A stretch of 62,000 bases of DNA from Mesostigma viride. Lineage: Eukaryota > Streptophyta > Mesostigmatophyceae > Mesostigmatales > Mesostigmataceae. The position numbers and the translations under genes are program-made. Shown here piece by piece: positions 48,859 to 59,991 of this stretch; the stretch's first letter is position 1; each line of letters opens with the position of its first letter. Under the pieces are notes generated by a model, which saw nothing but the letters and a program-made list of their open reading frames with translations, was not told where the DNA came from and did not search any database. The DNA is taken from positions 222,501 to 284,500 of the forward strand of contig RPFO01000584.1 in the NCBI GenBank assembly GCA_009746045.1, in the 5' to 3' direction.

Positions 48859-50855
48859 GAATCGGATTTCTTTGAAAAGAGTTTCTCGAAGTGAGGCGGG
48901 GAATAAGGCCGCTCACGGGAGCCGCCTGGATGGTCGGCTGAACCGGGCGGGTTTGGCAGATGTAACCGGATTTGGCTAATGGCTGGCGACCTGGAATTGT
49001 TAGTAGGGGCAGTGGCCCTATTGTGCTACAATCTCGAAACAATCTTATGCTTAAAGTTTGACAGGGCCGGGTTTGTTGAACCGGTTTGTTGAATGATAAT
49101 TAGAACCTTTCGGAAAGGGTATTTGATTGGTTGTTGTTTTTGTGGTACGGTAGGTGTCGCTACATTCTCAGGTTGGCGTGTTAAGTTAAGCTCGGTTGCT
49201 GATGTCAGCCCCGTGCTAGGGCAGTTTGACTACTTTGGCGGCGTAGTGACATTGTTGTGGTCTTTTTTCTTGTAAACGTTGGCTGAGCGCCGACGGCTGA
49301 GGCTATGGCGGTACAAGAAGTGCCTCACCAGCCTTGCGCTCAGCATGGGTGCGGGGCTAAAATTTGTTAACCAAATTTCCGGCATCCATGATCCCTGGCT
49401 GCTTAAGGCGGTTGGGATTCATGGCTGCCACTGGCCCGGAATTAATGTCCGGGTGATCGGGGTTTAAATGCGAAGCGGGGGCTGATGCATTATTTAATGG
49501 CTGGTTTGTTTGAAAGAAACGGCCAGCTGGCCGGGTTGGGCAAGGGCTAGCTTGCTTGATGGTTCCGTACCTGGGGATGCTTGCGCCTCGGGTTGGGCTG
49601 TCGGCAGGCTGGCCTGCCTTTGAGTTGTCTCGTACCTGGAAATGCTTGCATTCCGGGTTGGGCTTGGCTTGAGGGCCGCCGCGGCTCGGGGGGTAAAAAA
49701 TTTAAGTCACCGTTGTGGGACACGGAGCCTCGGCGCAGGAGGCAAGGGCTGAAAGCCAACTTGATTTCGTAATCAGTGGTATTTCCACTTTTTTGTACGG
49801 AAGGAGTGTTTATGTGCTCGGCACTAGGTTGGTTGCTCTTCAAAAAAGTTGTAAACTGGGCGTCGGCTGGAATCAGCGGCGCCAGTCAGCAGCTTTTGCT
49901 TTGACTTTGTGTTCCGCGACAGCACCCCTTAGCGGACCAGAGAAGAGGTCGGCAACGAGGTCAGCGGGGGCCCCCGAGTGGGGTCAAAAATGCGAGCTGT
50001 GTCGATTGACAGTGCATGAATTTTTGTGCATTCACAGTCGCTGGGAATTAAATCTGTTTTCTGGCAACGGAGAGCGCCCATCGCGACAGGACAGCTTTTG
50101 ACGGGAAAGGAAATGGTGCTTCTTTAGCGGACCGGAGGGCCAGGAAGGGGAGGTTGGGTAATCGCGAGCCATGCCTAAGGAGTTCTTAATAGCGGTTCTG
50201 TAACCGCTACCTGTCTGTATGCATCTACTTATTGTTTTAACAAAGATGCTGGTGACTATGGTGAGCAAACGGGTGTATGAATCGGATTTCTTTGAAAAGA
50301 GTTTCTCGAAGTGAGGCGGGGAATAAGGCCGCTCACGGGAGCCGCCTGGATGGTCGGCTGAACCGGGCGGGTTTGGCAGATGTAACCGGATTTGGCTAAT
50401 GGCTGGCGACCTGGAATTGTTAGTAGGGGCAGTGGCCCTATTGTGCTACAATCTCGAAACAATCTTATGCTTAAAGTTTGACAGGGCCGGGTTTGTTGAA
50501 CCGGTTTGTTGAATGATAATTAGAACCTTTCGGAAAGGGTATTTGATTGGTTGTTGTTTTTGTGGTACGGTAGGTGTCGCTACATTCTCAGGTTGGCGTG
50601 TTAAGTTAAGCTCGGTTGCTGATGTCAGCCCCGTGCTAGGGCAGTTTGACTACTTTGGCGGCGTAGTGACATTGTTGTGGTCTTTTTTCTTGTCCCACCC
50701 ACCCACCCTCTTTGGTGGCCTGGTCTGCGCGGGTAATCGCGAGCCATGCCTAAGGAGTTCTTAATAGCGGTTCTGTAACCGCTACCTGTCTGTATGCATC
50801 TACTTATTGTTTTAACAAAGATGCTGGTGACTATGGTGAGCAAACGGGTGTATGA
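48859..50855. mobile_element. Non-coding element with split direct repeats (A1-internal-B1-A2-B2)
   Basis: A1 48859-49273 and A2 50279-50693 are 415-bp copies that appear identical. B1 50156-50280 and B2 50731-50855 are 125-bp copies. B1 and A2 overlap by the two bases GA, and A2 and B2 are separated by 37 bp rich in CCCA. The outer left edge and the outer right edge share only GA with the central junction (TTTA-GA, GTAT-GA, GTAT-GA), and there is no target duplication. This is the repeat layout of PAT/Ngaro tyrosine-recombinase retroelements. The 0.88-kb interior has no convincing ORF, so it would be non-autonomous. A tandem duplication followed by a deletion could give the same pattern. Confidence 0.6.
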
Positions 50856-51540
50856 AACATCATTAACCCGTGTTTTTTTACATCGCGATGTATCGCGTTG
50901 TAGGGTTAGAACGCGATGTATCGCGTTGTAATCTGACACGTGGCAAACCTATTAAACATGCGATTTTTGGTCTGAAACTTTCAACAAAGGTCAGAAACAT
51001 CTCATAGAATTCAAGAAATAATCCTGGTATTTTTGTGTGTGTGTTTTTTTTACAGCTGCAAACAAATATGTACCACTGAAATCAGGCATTTTTGTGGGAC
51101 GAAGATGAAGACGACGGCGATGGCGGCAGGTAGATCTCGCCAGTTTTCGCGCGAATTTCAGTGGCTGTTGGGTGGCACGACCATGATGATGCGTTCAAAG
51201 GTTGATAATTAGGATTCTACGAGTTTGTTGAGGTACTGGGGCAAAGGAAACGTAGTTTTATCCAGTTTCTCACCCAACTTTCATGCGGAAACCCTGGAAA
51301 CCGGCATACATATTATTACGTCAAGACTCGGGTCTGCTGCGGCACCATGCTTGGTATTTCCATGGTGTTTCGACTGGGACGGGACACCCCCGAATTTTTT
51401 GGCGCCAAAAAATTCGCGCCGGAACCGAAGGTCACAAATTTCACGTGCACGGTGCGCGCACCCCTTGCGGAAGTGGCCATGGCGACTGCGTTCAGGCAAA
51501 ACTACCACACTAGGGCAGCACTAGGAACTCAGGAACCGTA
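50856..51540. other. No gene; short direct repeats
   Basis: At about 50882-50930 CGCGATGTATCGCGTTGTA occurs twice. The rest is unremarkable, with a few overlapping open frames of under 100 codons that have no motif. Confidence 0.4.
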
Positions 51541-51940
51541 AAAGTGGTAAAAGTGGTAAAAGTGGGTGGTAAAAAGTGGTAAAAAGTGGTAAAAAGTGGT
51601 AAAAAGTGGTAAAAAGTGGTAAAAAGTGGTAAAAAGTGGTAAAAAGTGGTAAAAAGTGGTAAAAAGTGGTAAAAAGTGGTAAAAAGTGGTAAAAAGTGGT
51701 AAAACGGTGGAAAAACGCTAGGAGAAAAGCAGGTGGTAAAATCGTTTTACCACCTTTTACCACCTCAGTTTTACCACTTTACTGTCAAAGTGGTAAAAAA
51801 TACCACAAAGTGGTAAAAGCGAGGGTGGTAAAAACACGCCACAAAGTGGTAAAAGTGAGGGTGGTAAAAACACGCCACAAAGTGGTAAAAATGAGGGTGG
51901 TAAAAAAATACCACAAAGTGGTAAAAATGACAGTGATAAA
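51541..51940. repeat. GTGGTAAAAA 10-bp tandem repeat and degenerate extension
   Basis: About fifteen copies of the 10-bp unit GTGGTAAAAA run from 51541 to about 51705. From 51729 the same word recurs in a longer, looser pattern that alternates GTGGTAAAA with its complement TTTTACCAC and then GTGGTAAAAACACGCCACAA units to 51940. The strand asymmetry leaves long low-complexity frames open that are not genes. Confidence 0.9.
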
Positions 51941-52496
51941 AAAGGGGAAAATGCAGATTTTGCCAGCATTACAACACAAGCACGGTTAAGAACAGCTTAA
52001 CAGGCCATCATTCCAAATGGTTTCTTTATTAGAAATAATAATACATCCCATTAACAGTTGTCTCTCTTGATTTACAATGAGGATTTAGCCCCACATTGGG
52101 CGTCTCATCGATACGTTTACACCATTGTGAAATAACACAGGCCGCATCAAGCCCAGCCAATTAATTTACTTCTTCTTCAGGTGTCATCATGATCAATGGT
52201 GCTTCTTTGCATGAACAAAGCCACACCGTTGCCAGCACTCATGCTCTGGAGGCCTGCAGGCACGCAGAGCACCACCATTGAAGAGGACACAAGGGCAGCA
52301 AGGCAGGGGGGGGGGGCAGTCAGGCACGGCAGATAGTTGTTGCCCAGCAAAACATCCTATGGTGAAATGGGTTATGCCTGTGGGTATGATGCATGATCTA
52401 GCATGAGAGTGATACATACACGAGTAACAATAATATACGCACATGGCAATTGGGTGTGACAACACCACATCACTACATAGCTAAAACGTGCTTAAT
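51941..52496 (-). other. Probable 3' flank of the low-complexity gene
   Basis: I see no ORF of note. A run of G (52308-52317) and an AT-rich stretch (52019-52060) containing TTCTTTATTAGAAATAATAA are present. If the GTAATT at 52534-52529 on the minus strand is a splice donor, a further exon may lie here, but I could not identify one. Confidence 0.35.
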
Positions 52497-54780
52497 TCAG
52501 AAAAAACATTCCACTAAATTATTATATATAATTACCGGATCAGGAGTCTGACTCAGGGACTCCTTTGCTTGCCGCTCCAGCTCAACTTTCCGCTGCGCTT
52601 TTGCCATCATGGCCTTGATCGCGGCAAGCTCCAGTTCCGCCTCGGTGAGATCTGGCGCGGAGGGAGCATCGGCAGACGCCGTTGCGGGCGAAGGACTAGA
52701 GGCAGGCGGGATTGCTGGCGCGGAGGGAGCATCGGCAGACGCCGTTGCGGGCGAAGGGCTAGAGGCAGGCGGGATCGCTGGCGCGGAGGGAGCACCGGCA
52801 GACGCCATTGCGGGCGAAGGGCTAGAGGCAGGCGGGATCGCTGGCGCGGAGGGAGCACCGGCAGACACTGTTGCGGCCGGAGAGCTAGAGGCAGGCGGGA
52901 TCGCTGGCGCGGAGGGAGCACCGGCAGACGCCGTTGCGGTCGAAGAGCTAGAGGCAGGCGGGATTGCTGGCGCGGAGGGAGCACCGGCAGACGCCGTTGC
53001 GGTCGAAGAGCTAGAGGCAGGCGGGATCGCTGGCGCGGAGGGAGCACCGGCAGACGCCTTCTCCTTGGGTGGCGCCCGCGCTCGCTTGGCCGGTACATAC
53101 TCATCCGACACCTCCTCCTTCTCCTCTGCTGGCCCCCAACTCTCCTTCAATTTCGCACGTGCGCCTCGAAGGTCGTCGTCAGTGACGTTGCCCAGAAGGA
53201 CCCACGCATTCTCGTTGCCCTCGGCGTCACCGTAATGCATCGTGGCAAAGTCAACAAACAGCATTTGCGAGCCCCCATCGCGCTCCACAAACCGCGTGCC
53301 GTAAGGGGCCTTGAGCTTCGGCTTCACCTCCACCACTTTGCCAGGCTCCCAAACATACGCAGCCGGCCGCGCCCCATTGCGCTCGTACTTGTACCTTTGT
53401 GCCACGAAGGCCCCGTGCAGTGCTTCTCCGAAACCACCAGGGCCCGGTCACTCTTGAACCACCGCGGTTGGCAGTAAGGTGCTCAGATAGTGCGCAAGCC
53501 CCAAGTCCATGGGACCACTAGGAAGCTTTTGCTTTGCAGACGGCTTCTTGATGGCGGCCGGCTTCTTGCTGGCGGCCGGCTTGTTGCTGGCGGCCGGCTT
53601 GTTGATGGCGGGGCGCGACGTGATGGGCTCGAAGACATCTGGCTTGATGGCAGGCACACGAGCAGGCGGGAGACCATCCGGCATTGGCAGGTCGGCCAGC
53701 TTGGGCACCGGAGTGGGCGACTCCACGGTGTTGTTGGGCACCGGAGGGGACGGCTGCACAGCGTTGCTGGGCACCGGAGGGGGCGGCATGACAGGCTGCG
53801 TGCCAACGGGAGGGGGCGGCGGTACAACCTTCTTGGCCACCGGAGGGGGCGGCATGACAGGCTGCTTGGGAACGGGAGGGGGCGGCGGTACAACCTTCTT
53901 GGCCACCGGAGGCGGCGGCCTCACATCCGATACCTCCACAGGTGTAGGCGCGTACCCTGCGACTTCCTGCTCTAACTCCTCCTCAAGGGCTTGGAGCCGA
54001 GCTCTGAGTCTCCGAATTTCATCTGCTCGGCAGCCTGTGGCATGCTGCACAGGCTTGGCCTCCGGCTTGACCTCCGGCTTGACCTCCGGCTTGACCTCCG
54101 GCTTGGCCGCTGGCTTGGCCGCCGGCTTGGCCGCCGGCTTGGCAGCAGGAATTGCCTGCAAGCAGAGGGCGGGGCATGGAATAAGGACGTTAACATTCGG
54201 GAAGTCGGTTAAGAGCAGACCCGTGATGAAAGAAAAAACCAAGAAGCTTGCAGACTCCTGTAGCTAAAGATAGCGTTATTACCTTTGGCATGTTCGTCAC
54301 GTCGCCTAGCGCTTGGCGATTTTCCTTCAGGTCGCCGTCATCATCCTCGTCCTCGGCGCCAGCACTCTGCCGCTTTTTGGAGCTCGTGTTGCTTAGCCAC
54401 CGGCTCAGCTCCTTTCTTACGAATTCGTCAACACTTAGGGCTTTGGGTTTGGAGCCCTTGGGCTTCTGGGGGGTGAGCTCACCAGTCGTCGGGTCTAGCA
54501 CCCAGCATGATGCCTCATACTTATCCAGCTCGGCACGGTTGTCGTCAGCCACAGCTGTTTCTAGAAAGTTAATGCAGCTCTTCTTTACCCGGTTAATCAG
54601 AGCATCCACCATGGTGCCATCCTGTTCCTTGAGGACATACCCCTCTACCAGGTATGCACGGCCAAAGGTCGTTATTTGCAGTCTTAAGGTCTGCACATAT
54701 TCCTTGGGACCGACGTTTTGTTTTGGCTTTTCCTCTTCGGTCGCTCTTGCATCAAATCGCTCCCAGTGACTCCTCGGCAC
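52497..54780 (-). pseudogene. Low-complexity two-exon gene with compensating frame breaks
   Basis: Exon A (54780-54283) encodes a globular segment (YVQTLRLQITTFGRAYLVEGYVLKE is its core, split here only for reference as YVQTLRLQIT and GRAYLVEGYVL) and an acidic/basic tail, then a GT donor. Exon B starts at 54155 after a CAG acceptor, in phase: (AAKP)n and (EVKP)n repeats, a coiled coil (RRLRARLQALEEELEQEV), long Pro/Val/Lys repeats, and Lys-Pro-Ala repeats. The frame hits TGA near 53447; the +1 frame then reads WFKSDRALVVSEKHC, and from about 53400 the original frame resumes (RYKYERNGARPAAYVWEPG). It ends with 21-residue Ala/Gly/Pro repeats. I recognise no family. It may be an accessory protein of a nearby DNA transposon, but that is inference. 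Confidence 0.5.
52640..53062 (-). repeat. 63-bp coding tandem repeat (21 residues), about 6.5 copies
   Basis: Each unit encodes ASAGAPSAPAIPPASS plus five variable Ser/Pro/Ala/Thr residues. Units differ by a few bases and one base-run class (GGGCGAAGGG versus GGTCGAAGAG). The stretch is in frame with exon B of the low-complexity gene and is likely to be a disordered linker that varies in length between alleles. Confidence 0.9.
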
Positions 54781-55740
54781 TGCACACGTGAGCTGGTCGG
54801 AGCACTGCTACCCTTCTCGGCATTTACAACGTTCGGTCGCACACCACCATGCAGATGACCAAGGCTGGCTAAGTCCGGAATCCCCCCATTTTGCGAACGG
54901 AGACGGTGCCAACGTATACATGACGCACTGCACCTGCTTCTGTCCGCCGTTGGATTCAGCAGATCGACGAACCTGGAAGCATCCCGCGCAAAAACTTTTT
55001 GAACGTCTTTCGCCAAAAGCCACCAACGGCAGCTACACAAACGGCCGGAACGCACGCCCCGCGCGGGGCCCGCACGCCCCGCGCGGCTCGGCGTGCGGAT
55101 CGGCTAGACTCCGTACTGCTTGGTACAAGTACAGAGGCCTCAGGAGCTAAGGCTGTACTGTTTCAGTAGACTTCTACCAATGAGCCCGTGACTAACCAAC
55201 ACTACCGTACACTGACCGTAATATCTACCATTTGAATGACTGAGAAAATGTCCGTTTGATCAAAAGGGATCGACGACATCGAAAGCGTTGGCGAGCAGAC
55301 TTAAACTTGCAACGGGTGACTTAGCGGCTATCACGGCGGCGGGTGGCACGCAGGCAGGCACCAGAAAGATGGCGGTCGGCTTTTGCTACCCACCCATGGA
55401 TACCGGACTCGAGCCGATCAGTTACATCTACACACATGCTAGCTGGCCAAATTTCGTGATATCTCCTTTCCCTTCCTCCATGGATACCTACATTGTCCAG
55501 TTGCATTGGTCATCCTCCAGGCTTCCTCAGTTTTATCGCGAAATTATGGTGGATGCGTTCCTGGAGATGTGGACAGAGCCGGACTTCATGCTCACTGTTG
55601 ATTAGTGAGCTGCCAGTGGTCTCACTGCCGCAGACGTCCCAGCGTGGCTCGATTTGTGATCCCGATGGCAACTGGTTAGCCACGGAGGGCCGGCATTGAC
55701 CATCAACGGTCGATGCCGACCCTCCATCTAGAGATTGTAA
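54781..55740. other. No gene recognised; GC-rich repeat
   Basis: At about 55042-55092 the words GCACGCCCCGCGCGG and related inverted forms repeat, giving strong local secondary structure. Open frames at 54788-55150 and 55288-55605 have no motif that I can name. Confidence 0.35.
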
Positions 55741-56064
55741 ATGCGTCCAGGACAGACAGTCGATGAATTCATGGCCGAGGACCCTGACGACGGGTCGGCC
55801 AGTGGAGAGGATGCAGCACGCCAGTTTGCTAGAAATTATGACGAAGCAGTGGCCAGAGTCAAGGACGATACGCCATTGTACCCGCCGGGGATCTGAGAGC
55901 AAGGCCTTGATGTTTACATTGCAATTGCTGACGCTAATGGGGGAAAACTCATGCCCTCAGACCTTTGCTGATGAGCTCTTTAAGCTGTTGGGAAACGTTC
56001 TCCCCGCGGGCAACACTCTGCCCGACAGTATCTCGAATGCACGGAAAGTGATCAAAGGCTTGAG
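55741..56064 (+). pseudogene. CACTA (En/Spm)-type transposase N-terminal fragment
   Basis: The first frame (MRPGQTVDEFMAEDP onward) reaches TPLYPPG and a stop at about 55896. The next frame continues with SKALMFTLQLLTLMG, FADELFKLLGNVLP, AGNTLPDSISNARKVIKGL. This LYPG.S.L.F.L.LL...SF..LL..LLP.GN.LP.S...AKK...GL pattern is the one I know from the region before the tnp2 core of plant En/Spm transposases. One frameshift separates the halves, and the frame is cut by the TTAA fold-back element at 56065. Confidence 0.6.
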
Positions 56065-56068
56065 TTAA

Positions 56069-57369
56069 CGTAAAGGATTTACGTTAGATGGATAGAGATT
56101 GTTACGCTCTTTCCAACGGCACCTTGAACGCCTCATTTGGTTACGGGACGTAAAAGTTATGACGTTTCCTAGGCTGTGCCGACAGTACCCGGCGCGCCAC
56201 TGTGGGCGCGTACGGACACAGGATGTACAAGTGTCACCATGATAGTCCGCAGGACGTTGACAGGACTTGTACAGGACTTGATGGTCAATTGATAGGTAGG
56301 CGTGCTGTAGCGCGCCAGGACCTATGAGACAATTGATGCTGAGTAGTGTACGGATAGGTCCACAGGACTAGCCGTATGGACAATTGATAGATCTGCGCGC
56401 CAAAGGCGTGCCAGAGTCTGTGTAATCAATTGATTGACAGTTCAGCTGTGACAGTACAGCTGAATACTTGGACGCGTCCCTAGCAAGCTATATGTATGAC
56501 TTGGTAGCTCTAGGATGCCAGTTCTTGCGTGCACGTTCTCTTGGCACTGCGACCCTGTCGCCTGTACGGCTGCGTGCAGTCTTGGAAGTGACGTGACTTA
56601 CGTCTGTGTTTCCATATTCATAATAAAGGCAACATTCCTGCAAGAACCATGGCGAACTTCGGCATAACTCTCTCACAACTCGTATTACTCGCCGAATCTC
56701 ACTCATGCCGAATTCCTTCGATTTCCGAATTCCCACTGACGAGGAAATAGCTGCTCCGCCAGTTGTGAGAGGGTTGCACAGAATTCCGCCATGGTTCTTG
56801 CAGGAAATGTTGCCTTTATTATGAATAAGGAACACAGACGTAAGTCACGTCACTTCCAAGACTGCACGCAGCACAGGCGACAGGGTCGCAGTGCCAAGAG
56901 AACGTGCACGCAAGAACTAGCGTCCTAGAGCTACCAAGTCACACATATAGGTTGCTAGGGACGCGTCCAAGTATTCAGCTGCACTGTCACAGCTGAACTG
57001 TCAATCAATTGATTACACAGACTCTGGCACGCCTTTGGCGCGCAGATCTATCAATTGTCTATACGGCTAGTCCTGTGGACCTATCCGTACGCTGCTCAGC
57101 ATCAATTGTCTCATAGGTCCTGGCACGCTACAGCGCGCCTACCTATCAACTGACCATCAAGTCCTGTACAAGTCCTGTCAACGTCCTGCGGACTATCATA
57201 GTGACACTTGTACATCCTGTGTCCGTACGCGCCCACAGTGGCGCGCCGGGTACTGTCGGCACAGCCTAGGAAACGTCATAACTTTTACGTTCCTTAACCA
57301 AATGAGGCGTTCAAGGTGCCGTTGGAAAGAGCGTAACAATCTCTATCCATCTCACGTAAATCCTTTACG
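56069..57369. mobile_element. TTAA-flanked fold-back element with arms of about 585 bp
   Basis: It is flanked by TTAA at 56065-56068 and 57370-57373. The ends are inverted copies beginning CGTAAAGGATTTACGT, and the inverted match continues to about 56654 on the left and 56787 on the right with about 5% differences and small indels. A loop of about 130 bp between them contains a shorter inverted pair (CTCTCACAACT and AGTTGTGAGAG). There is no coding capacity. The terminal sequence differs from that of the TTAA element at 820-2537, so it is a separate family. Confidence 0.88.
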
Positions 57370-57373
57370 TTAA

Positions 57374-58329
57374 CTTGAATCCCTTCTTTTCTTTAGGGAT
57401 CACATACCCTGCCAGGGACCCTTGAAGTAGCTTTAAATGTCCTTCACTCCAGCTTGAAGCTTGAACAGATGTATTTAATGGCCATTGCCATTCCCCCAGC
57501 CTTTTCTTTTAAGGAACTGGAAAAGAAATAGATCTGCCACAGGGAAAAACATTCCATGAGAAATGGATAAAAACCTATGGAAGTGGCATTACAGAGTACC
57601 ACCAGATATTAGAGATAACAAAATTAAATACATACAGGTTAATTCTATGAGGTCTTCTCCAGGAATTAATCCCATCACCTCGGTAGAGCCTCCAGTACAA
57701 TGACCTTCTGGCGGTGAGTTACATTAATCCCAGATACTAATCCCATAAAACCCAGTACATATTCAATATAAGTACAATAAATCCATGACAATTAAAATAC
57801 CACTTGACAAAGTAAGGCGTATTACAATAGTTTGCCTGTCATTCTCTCAACAGGGGTCTATTGGCGCCCGTCTTACGGCGCCCGTCTACTTGCCAGATGG
57901 TAAACTGCCACAGCAAACAAATGACAAAATGAAACACATAGGCAACAATTAAATCCTGCCCTGGGGAACTGGGGAAGTCTGAACAGGCAAACACCTGAAC
58001 AGGCCTGGCAGCTTGTAGAAACATAATACCAGGGAATCGAACCCTGCCCTATAAACCCCAGTATGAAGGTTCCCAGACCATTGTGAGAAGTATGTACAAA
58101 TATACATTTCTTTTAAAATAGAATACATGGTCTGTAATGGACCTGTCAACCTTGTGTAGTCAACAGCATGAACCCCAGCCAAAACCTGGCTGTATCCTGA
58201 TTATGATCAGAGTGAGTGTACCATGGTCCATGAGCCTTAGTACAGACTAATATACAGGTATTATGCCAGTCACAATGCTGACACTACCACACAATCTGCT
58301 TCTCCAATGCCCTATAACCAGGCACCAGC
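57374..58329 (-). other. Copia-3 3' flank/UTR
   Basis: No ORF is supported. On the minus strand the stretch has GGGCGCCGTAAGACGGGCGCC-type paired blocks (about 57866-57890) and a T-arm-like GGGCAGGGTTCGATTCCC (about 58032-58050), the same two marks found downstream of Copia-2 pol. No LTR could be delimited. Confidence 0.45.
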
Positions 58330-59991
58330 TTAGACAGCTTGCTGAGATGGGTCCATCAGAGACTGAAGAACCTTGTACTGCACTGCTGCCTTCTGCACTA
58401 GCTTGGTCAAAGCATCAGCAGGATTGTCAACCCCAGGGATATGCTCAATGTTGGCCAAGGAGGATAATTCCTTTAGAAGGAGATAATCCAAGTCCCTACT
58501 TCTGGCCATCTGTCTGTGCACGAACTGCACCATCCCCATGGAGTCTGTTTTTAGAAGAGTGGTAACCTGAAGTGGCCAAGGAGTGTTAGAAGTCATCCGA
58601 TGAAGCAACTCCTTCAGATAAAGGCTTGTGTGAATTCCTTCACAAATAGCCCTGCATTCAGCCACATCACTGCTGACAGCCACCCGTTTGTGCAGGCGAC
58701 TAAACCAGCTCACCAAACTCCCCAGGCCTTCCTGTCTGAGCACAAAGAGCCCTGCAGCCCTGCCCCTGACCTTGGGGACCTGCCTGCTGTCCATTGAGCT
58801 ATCCACATACAGCTCCATGCAAATGGGTTGTGATAAATCCACTGCAGACAACAGAATGCCAGATGAAGCCTTGACCTGATCAGCCACCTTGGCAGACCCT
58901 AGCTCCATCAGCATGTCATCAGGCAACCTGGCTATGACCATAAGGTCTGGCCTGGAAATGCCTGCCACCCAAGCAACCATGCCCCTCACCATGGGACACA
59001 GTGCCTGTGTGATGATTGGAGGAAGCTTGCTATTGAGGGTTTCTTGAGAATCATTACCCCCCACCAGCAGCATACGCCACTCCCCCCCCTTCTTCACCAG
59101 TGTGGCCTCCATGCCCACAAACAGCAGAGGCTCATTCTCCACCTGCCATTGCTCCCTACCCAGAGGAAACTTGGACTTAATGATGGAGATCAGCTCCTTA
59201 AGCCACGACGTAGGAGCCAGCAGGTGCAGGTCATCCCCGTGCAGCGAAGCATACACTGGTAGGCCTTCCCATTGCCCCAGAAACAGACAGGGGTCTACAG
59301 GAGAAACCTTCAAGTTGCAATGCTCCTTCAGGAAACGGTTGAGAGTCTCCCTCCAGATTATTGGACTTGACCTCAGGCCCTCCAGGCCCTTGAGGATTTT
59401 AAGGAACTCAGTGTGAATGTCCCTTTTCCATACAGCAGGCACCCTGACATAGAAAGGCGTCTTGCCCTCCCACTTTTCCTGGGCCACCTCTGCATCCCCC
59501 TCCAGAAATGCTCTCTTGAAGTCTACCACCAGTGAGCCATAGTCCAAGCCCTTGTTGAGAAGGCCTAGAAATACACACAGCAGCAGCCTCCAAGTGTCAT
59601 GCAACATGCCAGGGGTATACAACTCCTCAGCAGTGCACTCACCAGTACCCTTGAACTCATTCAGCACTGGCCTGACATGTTGTACCTTGACCCCGTCCAC
59701 CACCTTCTTCATCTTGATGACAAACTTGAGCTTGAGTAGACGCCGTGCAGGAGGCAGGTCATTGACAGGTTCCACGCATTTCTTGGAGATCCAGTCCTCC
59801 CCAGATTTAATCAGACCCAGTGTGACCTGGGGACACATAATGGGAGAGGACATGAGCTTCACCAGGCCTTGGTAGTTGATAGGGCTGTGTCCAGCAAGTG
59901 AGTGAGGACCAATGCCCAAACTGCTTGGATGACTAGCAGCTGGCAATATGAGGTCATCAACCAAGGGCTCCTGCCCCTGGCACACTTGCAC
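58330..59991 (-). CDS. Copia-3 reverse transcriptase/RNase H
   Basis: This is a 553-codon intact frame, colinear with the Copia-2 enzyme: LYTPGMLHDTWRLLL, DFKRAFLEGD, LKGLEGLRSSP, the catalytic box LHGDDLHLL, then RNase H (ELYVDSSMDSRQV, SDVAECRAICEG, LKTDSMGMVQF) and the tail IPGVDNPADALTK. It starts with MQVCQGQEPLVDDL, overlapping the preceding protease-like frame by 35 bases in another phase. The frame relation differs from that in Copia-2, so a conserved programmed frameshift is not supported. The reading frame is intact but the element lacks its 5' part. Confidence 0.88.
   Translation of the reverse strand: MQVCQGQEPLVDDLILPAASHPSSLGIGPHSLAGHSPINYQGLVKLMSSPIMCPQVTLGLIKSGEDWISKKCVEPVNDLPPARRLLKLKFVIKMKKVVDGVKVQHVRPVLNEFKGTGECTAEELYTPGMLHDTWRLLLCVFLGLLNKGLDYGSLVVDFKRAFLEGDAEVAQEKWEGKTPFYVRVPAVWKRDIHTEFLKILKGLEGLRSSPIIWRETLNRFLKEHCNLKVSPVDPCLFLGQWEGLPVYASLHGDDLHLLAPTSWLKELISIIKSKFPLGREQWQVENEPLLFVGMEATLVKKGGEWRMLLVGGNDSQETLNSKLPPIITQALCPMVRGMVAWVAGISRPDLMVIARLPDDMLMELGSAKVADQVKASSGILLSAVDLSQPICMELYVDSSMDSRQVPKVRGRAAGLFVLRQEGLGSLVSWFSRLHKRVAVSSDVAECRAICEGIHTSLYLKELLHRMTSNTPWPLQVTTLLKTDSMGMVQFVHRQMARSRDLDYLLLKELSSLANIEHIPGVDNPADALTKLVQKAAVQYKVLQSLMDPSQQAV

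Noticed and set aside
51521-51989. Long frames over the GTGGTAAAAA repeat
   Set aside because: Simple-sequence translations (repeats of Phe/Thr/Tyr/His or Val/Lys) with no start context or domain.
55288-55605. A 105-codon plus-strand gene
   Set aside because: No motif, no splice context and no homologous copy in the window; cannot be supported as coding.
58030-58052. tRNA gene in the Copia-3 3' flank (minus strand)
   Set aside because: A single T-arm-like box without the remaining cloverleaf; it is shared with Copia-2 and is more likely a UTR motif.
59957-59991. Conserved programmed frameshift between Copia integrase/protease and RT ORFs
   Set aside because: The phase change is +1 in Copia-3 but -1 in Copia-2, so it is not a conserved mechanism on this evidence.
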